The position numbers and the translations under genes were made by a program. The notes beneath the pieces are model-generated. The model made no database searches. It was given only the letters and a program-made list of their open reading frames with translations, and was not told the origin of the DNA. Positions 33,562-42,077 of a stretch of 64,000 nt of DNA are shown piece by piece. The DNA is from JBBRVW01 sp038246545 (GTDB lineage: Bacteria > Actinomycetota > Actinomycetes > JACCUZ01). The stretch lies in contig JBBRVW010000019.1 of the NCBI GenBank assembly GCA_038246545.1, positions 13,980-77,979 of the forward strand, written 5' to 3'. Positions within the stretch are counted from its first letter, which is position 1. Every line of letters starts with the position of its first letter.

Positions 33562-34782
33562 GTGCGCAGCGCCAGCGGCCCAGTCACGGCCGGTCCCGCG
33601 GCCGTGCGCCGGCAGGCGTGGGCCACCAGGATCGTCTTCGCCACCAACGGCTTGCTGTTCGCCACCTGGGTGTCCCGGCTCCCCGCGGTCAAGGACGACC
33701 TCGGCGCCAACGAGCGGGGCCTCGGCTTCGCGCTGCTCTTCACGGCTGTGGGCTCCCTGCTGGCGATGCCCTTCTCCGGGTGGCTGGTGCAGCGGGTCGG
33801 CGCGCGAGCGGTACTCGTGGCCTGCGTCGTCGTCAGCGTCCTGACGTACCCCCTGCTGGCGCTGGCGCCGGACCTGGTCGTCCTGGGTGCGGTGCTGTTC
33901 GTCATCGGCGCCGCTGTCGGCGTGTGGGATGTCGCGATGAACGTGTCGGGCCACGAGGTGGAGCGGCAGGCCGGCCGCGACCTGATGCCCGGCTTCCACG
34001 CGGCCTGGTCGATCGGCTCGGTGATCGGCGCCGGCGTGGGTGCTCTGGCAGCCGGGGCCGACGTCGACCCGTTCGTGCACTTCTCCCTCATGTGCGCGCT
34101 CACCCTCGTCGTGGGCGTGGCGTCGGTGCGGATCATGCCGGAGGGCGCCGAGGAGGAGGTGCACGACACCGCAGAGGGTGAGCACCACGTGGTCTCCCCG
34201 ACCGGGCCACTGATCCGTGACCGGCGGCTGCTGGGGCTGGGCGTCATGTGCTTCTGCGCGGCCTGGGCCGAGGGGTCGGCCAACGACTGGCTGGCGATCA
34301 TGCTCACCGACGACCGCGACGCCAGCGGGGCGGTCGCCGCCGCCGGCTTCGCGGTGTTCTCGACGGCGATGACCGTGGGGCGGCTCGGCGGCACGGCCGT
34401 CGTCTCCCGGTTCGGCCGGGTCCGGACGCTGCGCGTCGGGGCGCTGGTCGCCGCCGTCGGCGTGGCGCCGGCCGTCGGCGTCCCCGTGCTCCCGGCCGCC
34501 TTCCTGGGCGCCCTGCTCTGGGGACTGGGGATCGCCGTCGGCTTCCCGCTCGCGATGACCGCAGCCGGCGAGACGCCCGGCCGCGGGCCGTCGGCGATCG
34601 CCACCGTCGCCACCATCGCGTACGCCGGGTTCCTCGTCGGCCCGCCGCTGATCGGGACCCTGGCCCACTCCGTCGGGCTGGACCACGCGCTCTGGGTGGT
34701 CGTGGCGCTGGCGGGCGGCATCCTGGTGCTGGCCGGCAACGCGGGCGAGCGACGCAGACCCACGGGCAGGGTGCGAGGCTAG
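33562..34782 (+). CDS. MFS transporter, YbjJ/FucP-like
   Basis: A 406-residue membrane protein with about 12 helices. IVFATNGLLFATWVSRLPAV and KDDLGANERGLGFALLF match the YbjJ-like MFS group, and GWLVQRVGARAVLVA is the loop 2-3 signature. A charged central loop (EGAEEEVHDTAEGEHH) separates the halves. The Asn/Trp pair in MCFCAAWAEGSANDWLAIML is also typical. Cargo unknown. The GTG at 33562 is supported by the TAGGCT box. Confidence 0.87.
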   Translation: MRSASGPVTAGPAAVRRQAWATRIVFATNGLLFATWVSRLPAVKDDLGANERGLGFALLFTAVGSLLAMPFSGWLVQRVGARAVLVACVVVSVLTYPLLALAPDLVVLGAVLFVIGAAVGVWDVAMNVSGHEVERQAGRDLMPGFHAAWSIGSVIGAGVGALAAGADVDPFVHFSLMCALTLVVGVASVRIMPEGAEEEVHDTAEGEHHVVSPTGPLIRDRRLLGLGVMCFCAAWAEGSANDWLAIMLTDDRDASGAVAAAGFAVFSTAMTVGRLGGTAVVSRFGRVRTLRVGALVAAVGVAPAVGVPVLPAAFLGALLWGLGIAVGFPLAMTAAGETPGRGPSAIATVATIAYAGFLVGPPLIGTLAHSVGLDHALWVVVALAGGILVLAGNAGERRRPTGRVRG

Positions 34783-34786
34783 GCAG

Positions 34787-35959
34787 ATGCCCGAGGACCT
34801 CGACGGTGCCCTGCTCCAGGTGCGCCGGCTGCTGCTCGACCCCGGCACCCTCGTGCGCGCCGTGGCCGCCGGCAAGCGACGCTCCGCCGTCCCGGACTGG
34901 CGCCGGGTCGAGCTGCGCCCGGTCGACCTCAAGGAGGGTCGGCGCCTCCAGGTCGTCACCTACGACGACCGGCAGGCCACCACGATCAACCAGGCGTACG
35001 GCGAGCCGGCCGAGGCCGAGGTCGACGCGCTGCTCGCGCAGCCCTTCGGCAACTGGCACGTGCAGACCACCGACGAGACCGTGCAGCTCCGGGTGACCAA
35101 GAAGGGGCTGGCCCAGCTGCACCGGACCGCGGCGGCGGCCGAGCAGACCACGGGGCACGACAAGGCGGCGCAGCACCTGATCGACCCGGGCGACCCGCTG
35201 TTCCGCGTCCTCGGTGCGGGTGCCGGGAAGCGTCGGCAGGTCGACGCGTTCCTGCGCGTCCTGCAGGCCGCGGTCGCCGACGCCGCCGACCGGCTGCCGG
35301 CCGACCGACCGCTGCACGTGGTCGACCTCGGCTGCGGCAACGCCTACCTCAGCTTCGCGGCTTACCGGTTCCTGGCCGAGGGACGTCACGTCCGGCTCAC
35401 CGGCGTCGACCAGCGGCCGGAGATGCGCGAGCGCAACGGTGCTCTCGCGGAGCGGCTCGGCTGGTCCGGGCAGGTCCGCTTCGTCGCCGGCACCATCGCC
35501 GACTCGGCCGACGACCTCGGCGAGGTCGACGTCGTCCTCGCGCTGCATGCGTGCGACACGGCCACCGACGACGCCCTGGCGGAGGCGGTGCACTCGGCCG
35601 CGACGGTGGTGCTCGCCTCACCGTGCTGCCACCACGACATGCAGCGGCAGATGTCTGCCGGTCGCGCACCGGCGCCGTACGGCCTGGTGGCCCGGCACCC
35701 GATCCTGCGCGAGCGCCTCGGCGACGTCCTCACCGACGCGGTCCGCGCCGCCCTGCTGAGGCGGGTGGGCTACCAGGTCGAGGTCGTGCAGTTCGTGTCG
35801 GCGGAGTACACGCCGCGCAACACGATGATCCGCGCCGTCCGTCAGGTCGGGCGCCGACCGCTGCCAGGCGCCGACGCCGAGTACGACGCGCTGGTCGGCG
35901 CCTGGGACGTCACGCCGCACCTGCAGACACTGCTCGCCGGCGACCTTGCCGGCCGCTAG
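34787..35959 (+). CDS. SAM-dependent methyltransferase, Methyltransf_32-like
   Basis: A 390-residue protein: an N-terminal region of about 160 residues (VELRPVDLKEGRRLQVVTYD) followed by a Rossmann methyltransferase with VVDLGCGNAYLSFAAYRFL as motif I, VVLALHACDTATDDAL and ASPCCHHDMQRQM. This LHACDTA and PCCHH pattern is characteristic of the METTL25/Methyltransf_32 group. The CC-HH cluster may bind a metal. The substrate in bacteria is not established. It starts four bases after the MFS stop. Confidence 0.86.
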   Translation: MPEDLDGALLQVRRLLLDPGTLVRAVAAGKRRSAVPDWRRVELRPVDLKEGRRLQVVTYDDRQATTINQAYGEPAEAEVDALLAQPFGNWHVQTTDETVQLRVTKKGLAQLHRTAAAAEQTTGHDKAAQHLIDPGDPLFRVLGAGAGKRRQVDAFLRVLQAAVADAADRLPADRPLHVVDLGCGNAYLSFAAYRFLAEGRHVRLTGVDQRPEMRERNGALAERLGWSGQVRFVAGTIADSADDLGEVDVVLALHACDTATDDALAEAVHSAATVVLASPCCHHDMQRQMSAGRAPAPYGLVARHPILRERLGDVLTDAVRAALLRRVGYQVEVVQFVSAEYTPRNTMIRAVRQVGRRPLPGADAEYDALVGAWDVTPHLQTLLAGDLAGR

Positions 35960-36914
35960 CGCGGTTGCGGCGGCGGTCCTCGCGGCGGCGCTCGCCGCCG
36001 CCACACCGGCCCCCGTCGTCCGCACGCTGACGGACCCGCGGATCGACGAGTCCAGCGGCCTCGCCGTCTCGCAACGTCACCCCGGCCTCCTCTGGACCCA
36101 CAACGACGGCGGCCAGCTCGCGCAGGTCTTCGGCATCGGTCCGGACGGCACCACGGTGGCGACGGTCACCCTCGCCGGCATCGATCCCTACGACCCCGAG
36201 GCGCTGGCCCCCGGCACCGGGCCTGACGGCGAGCCGGCGCTCTTCCTCGGAGACATCGGCGACAACCTGCGCACCCGCCGCGACATCTCGGTGTTCCGCC
36301 TCGACGAGCCGGCCTCGCTCGGGGACACCACCGCCGAGGCGACCTGGTACCGGTTCCGCTACCCCGACGGACCGCACGACGCCGAGGCGCTGCTCGTCGG
36401 CCCGCACGGCCGGATCCTGATCGCGACGAAGGGCATCTCCGGCCAGGGGCTCTACCGGGCGCCGGCCCGGCTCGTCACGCAGGACCAGGGGACCAACACC
36501 CTGCGGCGGATCGCCGAGGTGCCGTCGCTGGTCACCGACGGCGCGTACCTTCCGGATGGCCGTTTCGTGCTGCGGTCCTACTCGGCGGTGTTCGTCTACG
36601 ACCGCCCGGGCCACGAGGTCGCCCGCGCCGAGCTGCCCGGCCAGCCGCAGGGCGAGTCGGTCGCCGCCGACGACGACCGGCTGCTCGTCGGGAGCGAGGG
36701 CGTCGGCTCCGAGGTACTTGCCGTGCCGGTGCCCGGCGGTGCGGGGACGCCGGCACCGACCGGAACGCCGAGCTCGTCGACCGGCCCCGTGTCGTCGCCG
36801 GCCGACGGTGCAGTCGGGGGCCTGTCGCCGGCCGTGGCGTACGCCGTCGGGTCCGGCGTCCTGCTCCTGCTCGTCGGGCTGCTGGTGGTGGCCGCCCGGC
36901 GCCGTCGGCACTGA
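35946..36914 (+). CDS. Secreted beta-propeller-like protein with a C-terminal anchor
   Basis: A 322-residue protein from a TTG at 35946, overlapping the methyltransferase by 14 bases. A signal peptide (AVAAAVLAAALAAATPAP) precedes VVRTLTDPRIDESSGLAVSQ and LLWTHNDGGQLAQVF, repeats such as ALFLGDIGDN, and further strand-rich segments suggesting a beta-propeller. A Ser/Thr/Pro-rich stalk then leads to a last hydrophobic helix and RRRRH, so it should sit on the outer face of the membrane. No LPXTG motif is present. No other start gives the signal peptide. Confidence 0.8.
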   Translation: MPAASAVAAAVLAAALAAATPAPVVRTLTDPRIDESSGLAVSQRHPGLLWTHNDGGQLAQVFGIGPDGTTVATVTLAGIDPYDPEALAPGTGPDGEPALFLGDIGDNLRTRRDISVFRLDEPASLGDTTAEATWYRFRYPDGPHDAEALLVGPHGRILIATKGISGQGLYRAPARLVTQDQGTNTLRRIAEVPSLVTDGAYLPDGRFVLRSYSAVFVYDRPGHEVARAELPGQPQGESVAADDDRLLVGSEGVGSEVLAVPVPGGAGTPAPTGTPSSSTGPVSSPADGAVGGLSPAVAYAVGSGVLLLLVGLLVVAARRRRH

Positions 36915-36921
36915 CCGGAGG

Positions 36922-37644
36922 TCAGCCGGCAGCCGGCCGGTCCAGCCGCTCGGCCCGGTAGCCGTAGCCGCGCAGGGTCGTGATCTCGGGGATCCGCACC
37001 GGCGACGCTGCCTCGCTGCCGGCGTCGGCGAGCCGCTTCCGCAGCGCGGCGATGTGCACGTCGAGCGTCTTGGTCGAGCCGAACCAGTTCTCGTCCCACA
37101 CGTCGGCCATCAACGTCTCGCGGCTCACCGCGGCGCCGGCACCGGACATCAGCCGCGCCAGCAGGTCGAACTCCTTCGCCCGGAGGTTCAGCTCGGTTCC
37201 CGCGACCAGGCAGCGCCGCGCCGACACGTCCACCACGAGGTCGCCGCTGACCATCGGCTCGCTGCCGGGCCCGTCGTCGACGCCGCGACGACGGAGGTGT
37301 GCCCGGATGCGGGCCGTCAGCTCGGTCAGCCCGAAGGGCTTCGTGAGGTAGTCGTCGGCGCCGGCCTCGAGGCCGACGACCACGTCCATCTCGTCGCGCC
37401 GCGCGGTCAGCAGGACGATCACCCCGGCCGGGTCGATCACCCGGAGCTCGCGGCACACGTCGACGCCGTCCATGTCGGGGAGCCCGAGGTCGAGCAGGGT
37501 CAGCTCGTACGTCGAGGCGCGCGCCGCAGCGAGCGCGCTGCCGCCGGTGCGCTGCCAGGTCACGTCGTGCCCGTTCGCCCGCAGCGCCGACTCGAGCAGC
37601 GCGCCGATCCGGTCGTCGTCCTCCACCACGAGCAGTCGCGCCAT
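36922..37644 (-). CDS. OmpR family response regulator
   Basis: A 240-residue two-domain regulator. Receiver: acidic pocket VVEDDDRIGAL, phospho-acceptor Asp in LLDLGLPDMDGVDV, and Lys in LTKPFGLTELTARI. The winged helix (about 130-230) has LNLRAKEFDLLARLMSGAG, the recognition segment TKTLDVHIAALRKRL and ITTLRGYGYRAE. It is transcribed away from its apparent partner kinase, with 70 bases between the starts. The ATG at 37644 follows TAGAGT by six bases. Confidence 0.94.
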   Translation of the reverse strand: MARLLVVEDDDRIGALLESALRANGHDVTWQRTGGSALAAARASTYELTLLDLGLPDMDGVDVCRELRVIDPAGVIVLLTARRDEMDVVVGLEAGADDYLTKPFGLTELTARIRAHLRRRGVDDGPGSEPMVSGDLVVDVSARRCLVAGTELNLRAKEFDLLARLMSGAGAAVSRETLMADVWDENWFGSTKTLDVHIAALRKRLADAGSEAASPVRIPEITTLRGYGYRAERLDRPAAG

Positions 37645-37650
37645 GGCTGG

Positions 37651-37656
37651 ACTCTA
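37651..37656 (-). promoter_or_regulatory. -10 box for the leaderless response regulator mRNA
   Basis: On the minus strand TAGAGT is followed by six bases and the ATG at 37644. It is back to back with the kinase promoter. Confidence 0.55.
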
Positions 37657-37702
37657 AAGAGGTTGTTGTCGTCGACGCCGCGGCGGTCGCCTCCCTCATG
37701 CC

Positions 37703-37708
37703 TAGATT
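37703..37708 (+). promoter_or_regulatory. -10 box for the leaderless histidine kinase mRNA
   Basis: TAGATT, six bases, then the GTG at 37715. Confidence 0.55.
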
Positions 37709-37714
37709 GACCAC

Positions 37715-39004
37715 GTGCGCAGACGAATCCTCGGCGTGGCCGTGCTCGCCGTGGTCCTCGCGGTGCTGCTGTTCGGTGTGCCGCTGGCGATCGCCGCTGC
37801 CCGGCTGTTCACCGACGACGAGCGCAGCGAGCTCGAGCGGGTCGCGCTCCGGGCCGCGGCGGCCGTCCCGTCGGACGTGGCGAGTCGCCACGAGCCGGTC
37901 GCGCTGCCGGACGGCGGTGGGTCCGTGCGCGTCGGGGTCTACGGCCTCACCGGCGACCGGCTGACCGGTCGGGGTCCAGGTGTGGGGGGACGGGCGGTCC
38001 GCACTGCTCTGCGGGGGCGGGTCGTCGACACCGAGACCGCCACCGAGCTCGTGGTCGTGGTTCCCGTCCGGTCGGCGGACGGCGTGGTCGGGGTGGTCCG
38101 GTCCTCGTCCTCGCGCGCCGAGCTGCGCGACCGGGTGCGCCTGACGTGGGCGGCGATGGCGGGTCTCGCCGTGCTCGCCGGTGTGTGCGCGACCTTCTTC
38201 GCCGCCGTCCAGTCCCGGCGCCTGATCCGGCCGCTGCAGCGGCTCGAGTCGGTCGCCGAGGACCTCGGTGCCGGCGACTTCTCCTCGCGGGCGGAGACGT
38301 CCGGCGTCGGTGAGATCGACCGGACCGGACAGGCCCTGAACCGCACCGCCCAGCGGCTGGATGACCTGCTGGCCCGTGAGCGGGCGTTCTCGGCCCGTGC
38401 GTCGCACCAGCTGCGGACGCCGCTCACCAGGCTGCGGCTGGTCCTGGAGGCCGCGCTGGAGACCGACGGCGACCTGCGTCAGGCTGCGCGGGAGGCGATC
38501 GGCTCCGCCGACCAGCTGTCCCGCACTGTCGACGACGTCCTTGCGCTCTCCCGGGGCGCCACGGACGACGGGACCCTGCTCGACCTCACTGCCCTGCTGG
38601 CCGAGCTGCGCGGCCGGTGGGACGGGCCGCTGGCCGCCGACGGACGGCAGCTGACGCTCGTCGAGCATCCGCACCCGTCGACCATCGCGTCGGAGCCGGC
38701 AGTCCGGCAGATCCTGGACGTGCTGCTGGACAACGCCTGCCGGCACGGCCTGGGCGAGGTCACGGTCACGGCCCGCGACGGCGGAGGTGCGCTGGCGATC
38801 GACGTCGCAGACCAAGGGACCGTCGATGGGCGGTCCTTGCTGCCTTCGCCGGACGGCGAGCCCACGACCGGCGTCGGTGGCCGCCGGCTGGGGCTGCCGA
38901 TGGCGTCGTCACTCGCCCAGGGCATCGGCGGCCGGCTCCTGCACGCCCGGACCGAGGAGCACACCCGGCTGACGCTGTTGCTGGCCGGTCGCGACGACGA
39001 TTGA
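37715..39004 (+). CDS. Sensor histidine kinase
   Basis: A 429-residue membrane kinase. Helix 1 is about 5-27, an extracytoplasmic sensor of about 110 residues follows, helix 2 is near 150-170, then a HAMP domain (RRLIRPLQRLESVAEDLGAG). The H box is FSARASHQLRTPLTRLRL, the N box LLDNACRHG, and the G2 region GGRRLGLPMASSLAQGIGG. G1 reads VADQGTVDG, a degenerate form of DxGxG. It presumably phosphorylates the divergent OmpR-type regulator. Confidence 0.92.
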   Translation: MRRRILGVAVLAVVLAVLLFGVPLAIAAARLFTDDERSELERVALRAAAAVPSDVASRHEPVALPDGGGSVRVGVYGLTGDRLTGRGPGVGGRAVRTALRGRVVDTETATELVVVVPVRSADGVVGVVRSSSSRAELRDRVRLTWAAMAGLAVLAGVCATFFAAVQSRRLIRPLQRLESVAEDLGAGDFSSRAETSGVGEIDRTGQALNRTAQRLDDLLARERAFSARASHQLRTPLTRLRLVLEAALETDGDLRQAAREAIGSADQLSRTVDDVLALSRGATDDGTLLDLTALLAELRGRWDGPLAADGRQLTLVEHPHPSTIASEPAVRQILDVLLDNACRHGLGEVTVTARDGGGALAIDVADQGTVDGRSLLPSPDGEPTTGVGGRRLGLPMASSLAQGIGGRLLHARTEEHTRLTLLLAGRDDD

Positions 39005-39118
39005 CATCCGCCGGCCCGGCGGCGGGTCTTGCCGTCCCCTAACCCTGGACGACCTGGCCGCTTGCCCGCGTCTCCCTAGCGTCGGAAGCCACACCTTCCC
39101 GACCCGAGACGAGTCGCC

Positions 39119-40156
39119 GTGCCCGCTCGCCCACGACCCTCGGGTCGCGGCCGGCGGGCTGCCCTGCGCGTGGTCGTCGCGGCGGCCGGCTCCGCCGCCG
39201 CCGTCGCGTTCCTGGTCCCGCGGGTGTCCGGCGCGCCCTGGGGGGCAATCGGCGCCGCCCTCGGGACGGCCACCGCCGTGCAGCTGCTTGCGCTGGTCGC
39301 CCTGTGGGCCGCCGGTCTGGTCGTGCACTGCCGTGTCCTCACGGCGGCGCTTCCCGGGCTCACGGTCCGGCGGGCCCTCACGCTGAACCTGACCGGGAGC
39401 GCGGTCGCCAACGTCGTCCCGATGGGCGGCGGCCTCGGCATCGGCGTGAACTACCTGATGGCCCGCCGGTGGGGGTTCACGCCCGTCCAGTTCTCGCTGT
39501 TCACCGGGCTGGTGAACGCCTGGCACGTGGCGATGAAGGCGCTGCTGCCCGCCGCCGCGGTGGCGCTGCTCGTCGCCGACGACGTCCTGCTCCAGCGCAG
39601 GCTCCTGGTCGGGGCCGCGGTGACCGGCGTGCTGCTGCTGAGCTCCGTGGCGCTGGCCGCGGCAGCGCTGCTCACGTCCTGGGGCGCCCGGCTGACCGGC
39701 CGGGCCGTCGACCGGCTGCTGCGGCTCGTGCGCCGCCCGACGCCCGCGACGGTGGCCGCCCGCCTGGAGGCATTGCGGGCCGGGTCCCTCGGCCTGCTCA
39801 CGTCGGCGTGGCGTCCCATGACCTGGGGGCTGCTCGCCTACTCCGCGCTGCAGATCGGGCTGCTGTGGGCCTGCCTCGCGGTGGTCGGGGCGCCGGTGGC
39901 GGTCGCGGTGGTCGTCGCGGTGTTCGCGGTCGAGCGCGCGATGACCGCGCTGCCCTTCACGCCCGGCGGTTCCGGGGTCGCCGAGGTGGCCGCGACCGCG
40001 GCACTCGTCGCGCTGGGGACCGCTCCTGCCTCGGCAGCCGCGGGGATCCTGCTGTACCGGGCTTTCGTCTTCGGCCTGGAGATCCCGGTCGGGGGCACCT
40101 GGCTGGTCGGCTGGTGGCTCGCTCAGCGGGATGCGGTGCGGGTTGCGGTGCCGTGA
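39119..40156 (+). CDS. Lysylphosphatidylglycerol synthase TM-domain (UPF0104) family protein
   Basis: A 345-residue membrane protein with about eight helices. The family hallmark LPFTPGGSGVAEVAATAAL lies near residue 285, and NLTGSAVANVVPMGGGLGIG near 85. It lacks the C-terminal aminoacyl-transfer domain of MprF, so it is more likely a lipid flippase-like or accessory membrane protein. It begins a four-gene run of coupled genes for envelope lipid or glycan work (GT4, PIG-L, PAP2). The GTG start follows a TAGCGT box by about 37 bases. Confidence 0.87.
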   Translation: MPARPRPSGRGRRAALRVVVAAAGSAAAVAFLVPRVSGAPWGAIGAALGTATAVQLLALVALWAAGLVVHCRVLTAALPGLTVRRALTLNLTGSAVANVVPMGGGLGIGVNYLMARRWGFTPVQFSLFTGLVNAWHVAMKALLPAAAVALLVADDVLLQRRLLVGAAVTGVLLLSSVALAAAALLTSWGARLTGRAVDRLLRLVRRPTPATVAARLEALRAGSLGLLTSAWRPMTWGLLAYSALQIGLLWACLAVVGAPVAVAVVVAVFAVERAMTALPFTPGGSGVAEVAATAALVALGTAPASAAAGILLYRAFVFGLEIPVGGTWLVGWWLAQRDAVRVAVP

Positions 40157-41262
40157 TGCGCATCGCCCACGTCACCGACGCCTACCTTCCGAGGCTCGGC
40201 GGCATCGAGACCCACGTCGACGGTCTGGCACGGCACCAGGTGGCCGCCGGCCACGAGGTGCACGTCCTCACGACCACGCCCGGTCCCCGCGGTCGTCCGG
40301 AGTCACCGTTGGTGGTGCACCGCGGGTCACGCCGGGCGCTGCGCGCGGTGCTGGCCGGCGGCGACTTCGACCTGGTGCACGTGCACGTCTCGGTGTTCTC
40401 GCCGCTGGGGATGACGCTGTCCTCAGCGGCGTGCGTCGCCGGGACGCCGGTCGCCGTGACCGTGCACTCGATGTGGCCGGATGTCCCGGCCCTGGTACGC
40501 CCGGCCGGCGCCGGGCTGCGACTCGCCCACCGGCCGCTCGCCTGGTCCGCGGTCAGCCGGAGCGCGGCCGGGCCGCTGCGCCGCGCGCTCGGCGACGGGG
40601 TCCGCATCGACGTGGTGCCGAACGCCGTGGACGTGTCGTGGTGGCGTGCCGGCACCGCGGCCCTCGGTGGCCGTGACGGCGCCGTCGTCGTGACCAGCCT
40701 GATGCGGATGGCTGCCCGGAAGCGGCCGGTCCCGCTGCTCCGCAGCCTCCGTGACCTACGGAGGCAGGTGCCCGCCGAGGTGCCGCTGCGCGCGGTGATC
40801 GCCGGCGACGGCCCACAGCTCGCGCACGTCCGTCGGCTCGTGGCGCGCTGGGGGATGGCCGGCTGGGTCGAGCTCCCGGGCCGGGTGACCCGGGAGCAGG
40901 CGCGGGTTCTGCTGCACGCGTCCGACGTCTACGTGGCGCCCGCCGACCTCGAGTCGTTCGGCATCGCCGCGCTCGAGGCGAGGGCCGTCGGGCTTCCCGT
41001 GGTCGCGAAGCGGGCTGGCGGCGTGGGGGAGTTCGTCGTGCACGGCGCCGAAGGACTCCTCACAGGCAGCGACGACTCGATGACCCGGGCGCTGGTCAGG
41101 CTCGTCGAGCAGCCAGGCCTGCGGCGGCAGATCGCGGCCCACAACCGTGCCGTGCCGCCGGCCACCACCTGGCTGCGCGCCCTCGAGGACAACGACGCGC
41201 TCTACCGGCAGGCGGCGCGTGCCGCCGGCCGCCGGACCGTGGCCGCGGGGGTGTCGACGTGA
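40156..41262 (+). CDS. Glycosyltransferase family 4
   Basis: A 368-residue GT-B fold enzyme. N-terminal MRIAHVTDAYLPRLGGIETHVDGLA with GHEVHVLTTTPG is typical of GT4. The C-terminal donor site has APADLESFGIAALEARAVGLPVV with the EX7E pattern, followed by GGVGEFVVHGAEGLLT. The donor is likely an NDP- or GDP-sugar and the acceptor a lipid such as phosphatidylinositol or a glycan, judged from its neighbours. The ATG overlaps the previous stop by one base. Confidence 0.9.
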   Translation: MRIAHVTDAYLPRLGGIETHVDGLARHQVAAGHEVHVLTTTPGPRGRPESPLVVHRGSRRALRAVLAGGDFDLVHVHVSVFSPLGMTLSSAACVAGTPVAVTVHSMWPDVPALVRPAGAGLRLAHRPLAWSAVSRSAAGPLRRALGDGVRIDVVPNAVDVSWWRAGTAALGGRDGAVVVTSLMRMAARKRPVPLLRSLRDLRRQVPAEVPLRAVIAGDGPQLAHVRRLVARWGMAGWVELPGRVTREQARVLLHASDVYVAPADLESFGIAALEARAVGLPVVAKRAGGVGEFVVHGAEGLLTGSDDSMTRALVRLVEQPGLRRQIAAHNRAVPPATTWLRALEDNDALYRQAARAAGRRTVAAGVST

Positions 41263-42077
41263 ACCGTCGGCGCACCCTGGTCTCGTTCCACGCCCACCCG
41301 GACGACGAGGTCCTGCTCACCGGCGGCACTCTCGCGAAGGCCGCTGCCGCCGGCCACCGGGCGGTCGTCGTCACCGCCACCTCCGGCGGTGCCGGCCTGG
41401 CCGACCACCGCAGCGTCCGCAACGGGCTGGGCGCGGTGCGGACGCAGGAGCTGCGCAGCTCTGTCTCGCTGCTGGGCTGCCAGCGGGTGGAGCTGCTGGG
41501 CTACGAGGACTCCGGCTCCGACGGGACGGCCGGCGGTCCGGCCGCCTTCGTCCGTGCGCCGGTGCAGGAGGCGGCCGAGCGGCTGGCGCAGGTGCTCCGC
41601 GAGGAGCGGGCCGACGTGCTCACCGTCTACGACCGCAACGGCGGCTACCGGCACCCCGACCACGTCCGCGTGCACGCGGTCGGCCGGCTGGCGGCCCACC
41701 TCGCCGGCACCCCGCGGGTCCTGGCGGCCACGGTGGACCGTGACCTCCTGATTCGCGCGGTCCGGGTGATGCACGCGCTGCGGCTCGGCCACGGCATCGA
41801 GGTGCCCGACCTCGAGGAGGCGTACCTGCCGAGGGGCGAGCTCACCCACAGGGTCGACGTCCGGGAGCACGTCGACGCGAAGCGCGCGGCCATGGCCATG
41901 CACGTCTCCCAGACGTCCGACGGTTCCACCGATGCGCGGACGCTCGCCCTGCTGCTCCGCCTGCCGCGTCCGCTGGCGCGGCTGGTGCTCGGCCACGAGT
42001 GGTTCGCCGAGGAGGGCGCCACCGGCAACGGTGTGCTCGAGCCGGACCTCTTCGTCCCCGCGGGCACCTGGTTGTGA
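41259..42077 (+). CDS. PIG-L family deacetylase
   Basis: A 272-residue zinc-dependent N-acetylglucosaminyl deacetylase-like protein. The metal site is FHAHPDDEVLLTGGTLA and the later histidine pair YDRNGGYRHPDHVRVHAVG; both match MshB/Mca/LmbE proteins. A role in mycothiol cannot be excluded, but the operon with GT4 and PAP2 genes favours deacetylation of a glycolipid. The GTG overlaps the GT4 stop by four bases, and the stop overlaps the PAP2 start in the same way. Confidence 0.9.
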   Translation: MNRRRTLVSFHAHPDDEVLLTGGTLAKAAAAGHRAVVVTATSGGAGLADHRSVRNGLGAVRTQELRSSVSLLGCQRVELLGYEDSGSDGTAGGPAAFVRAPVQEAAERLAQVLREERADVLTVYDRNGGYRHPDHVRVHAVGRLAAHLAGTPRVLAATVDRDLLIRAVRVMHALRLGHGIEVPDLEEAYLPRGELTHRVDVREHVDAKRAAMAMHVSQTSDGSTDARTLALLLRLPRPLARLVLGHEWFAEEGATGNGVLEPDLFVPAGTWL

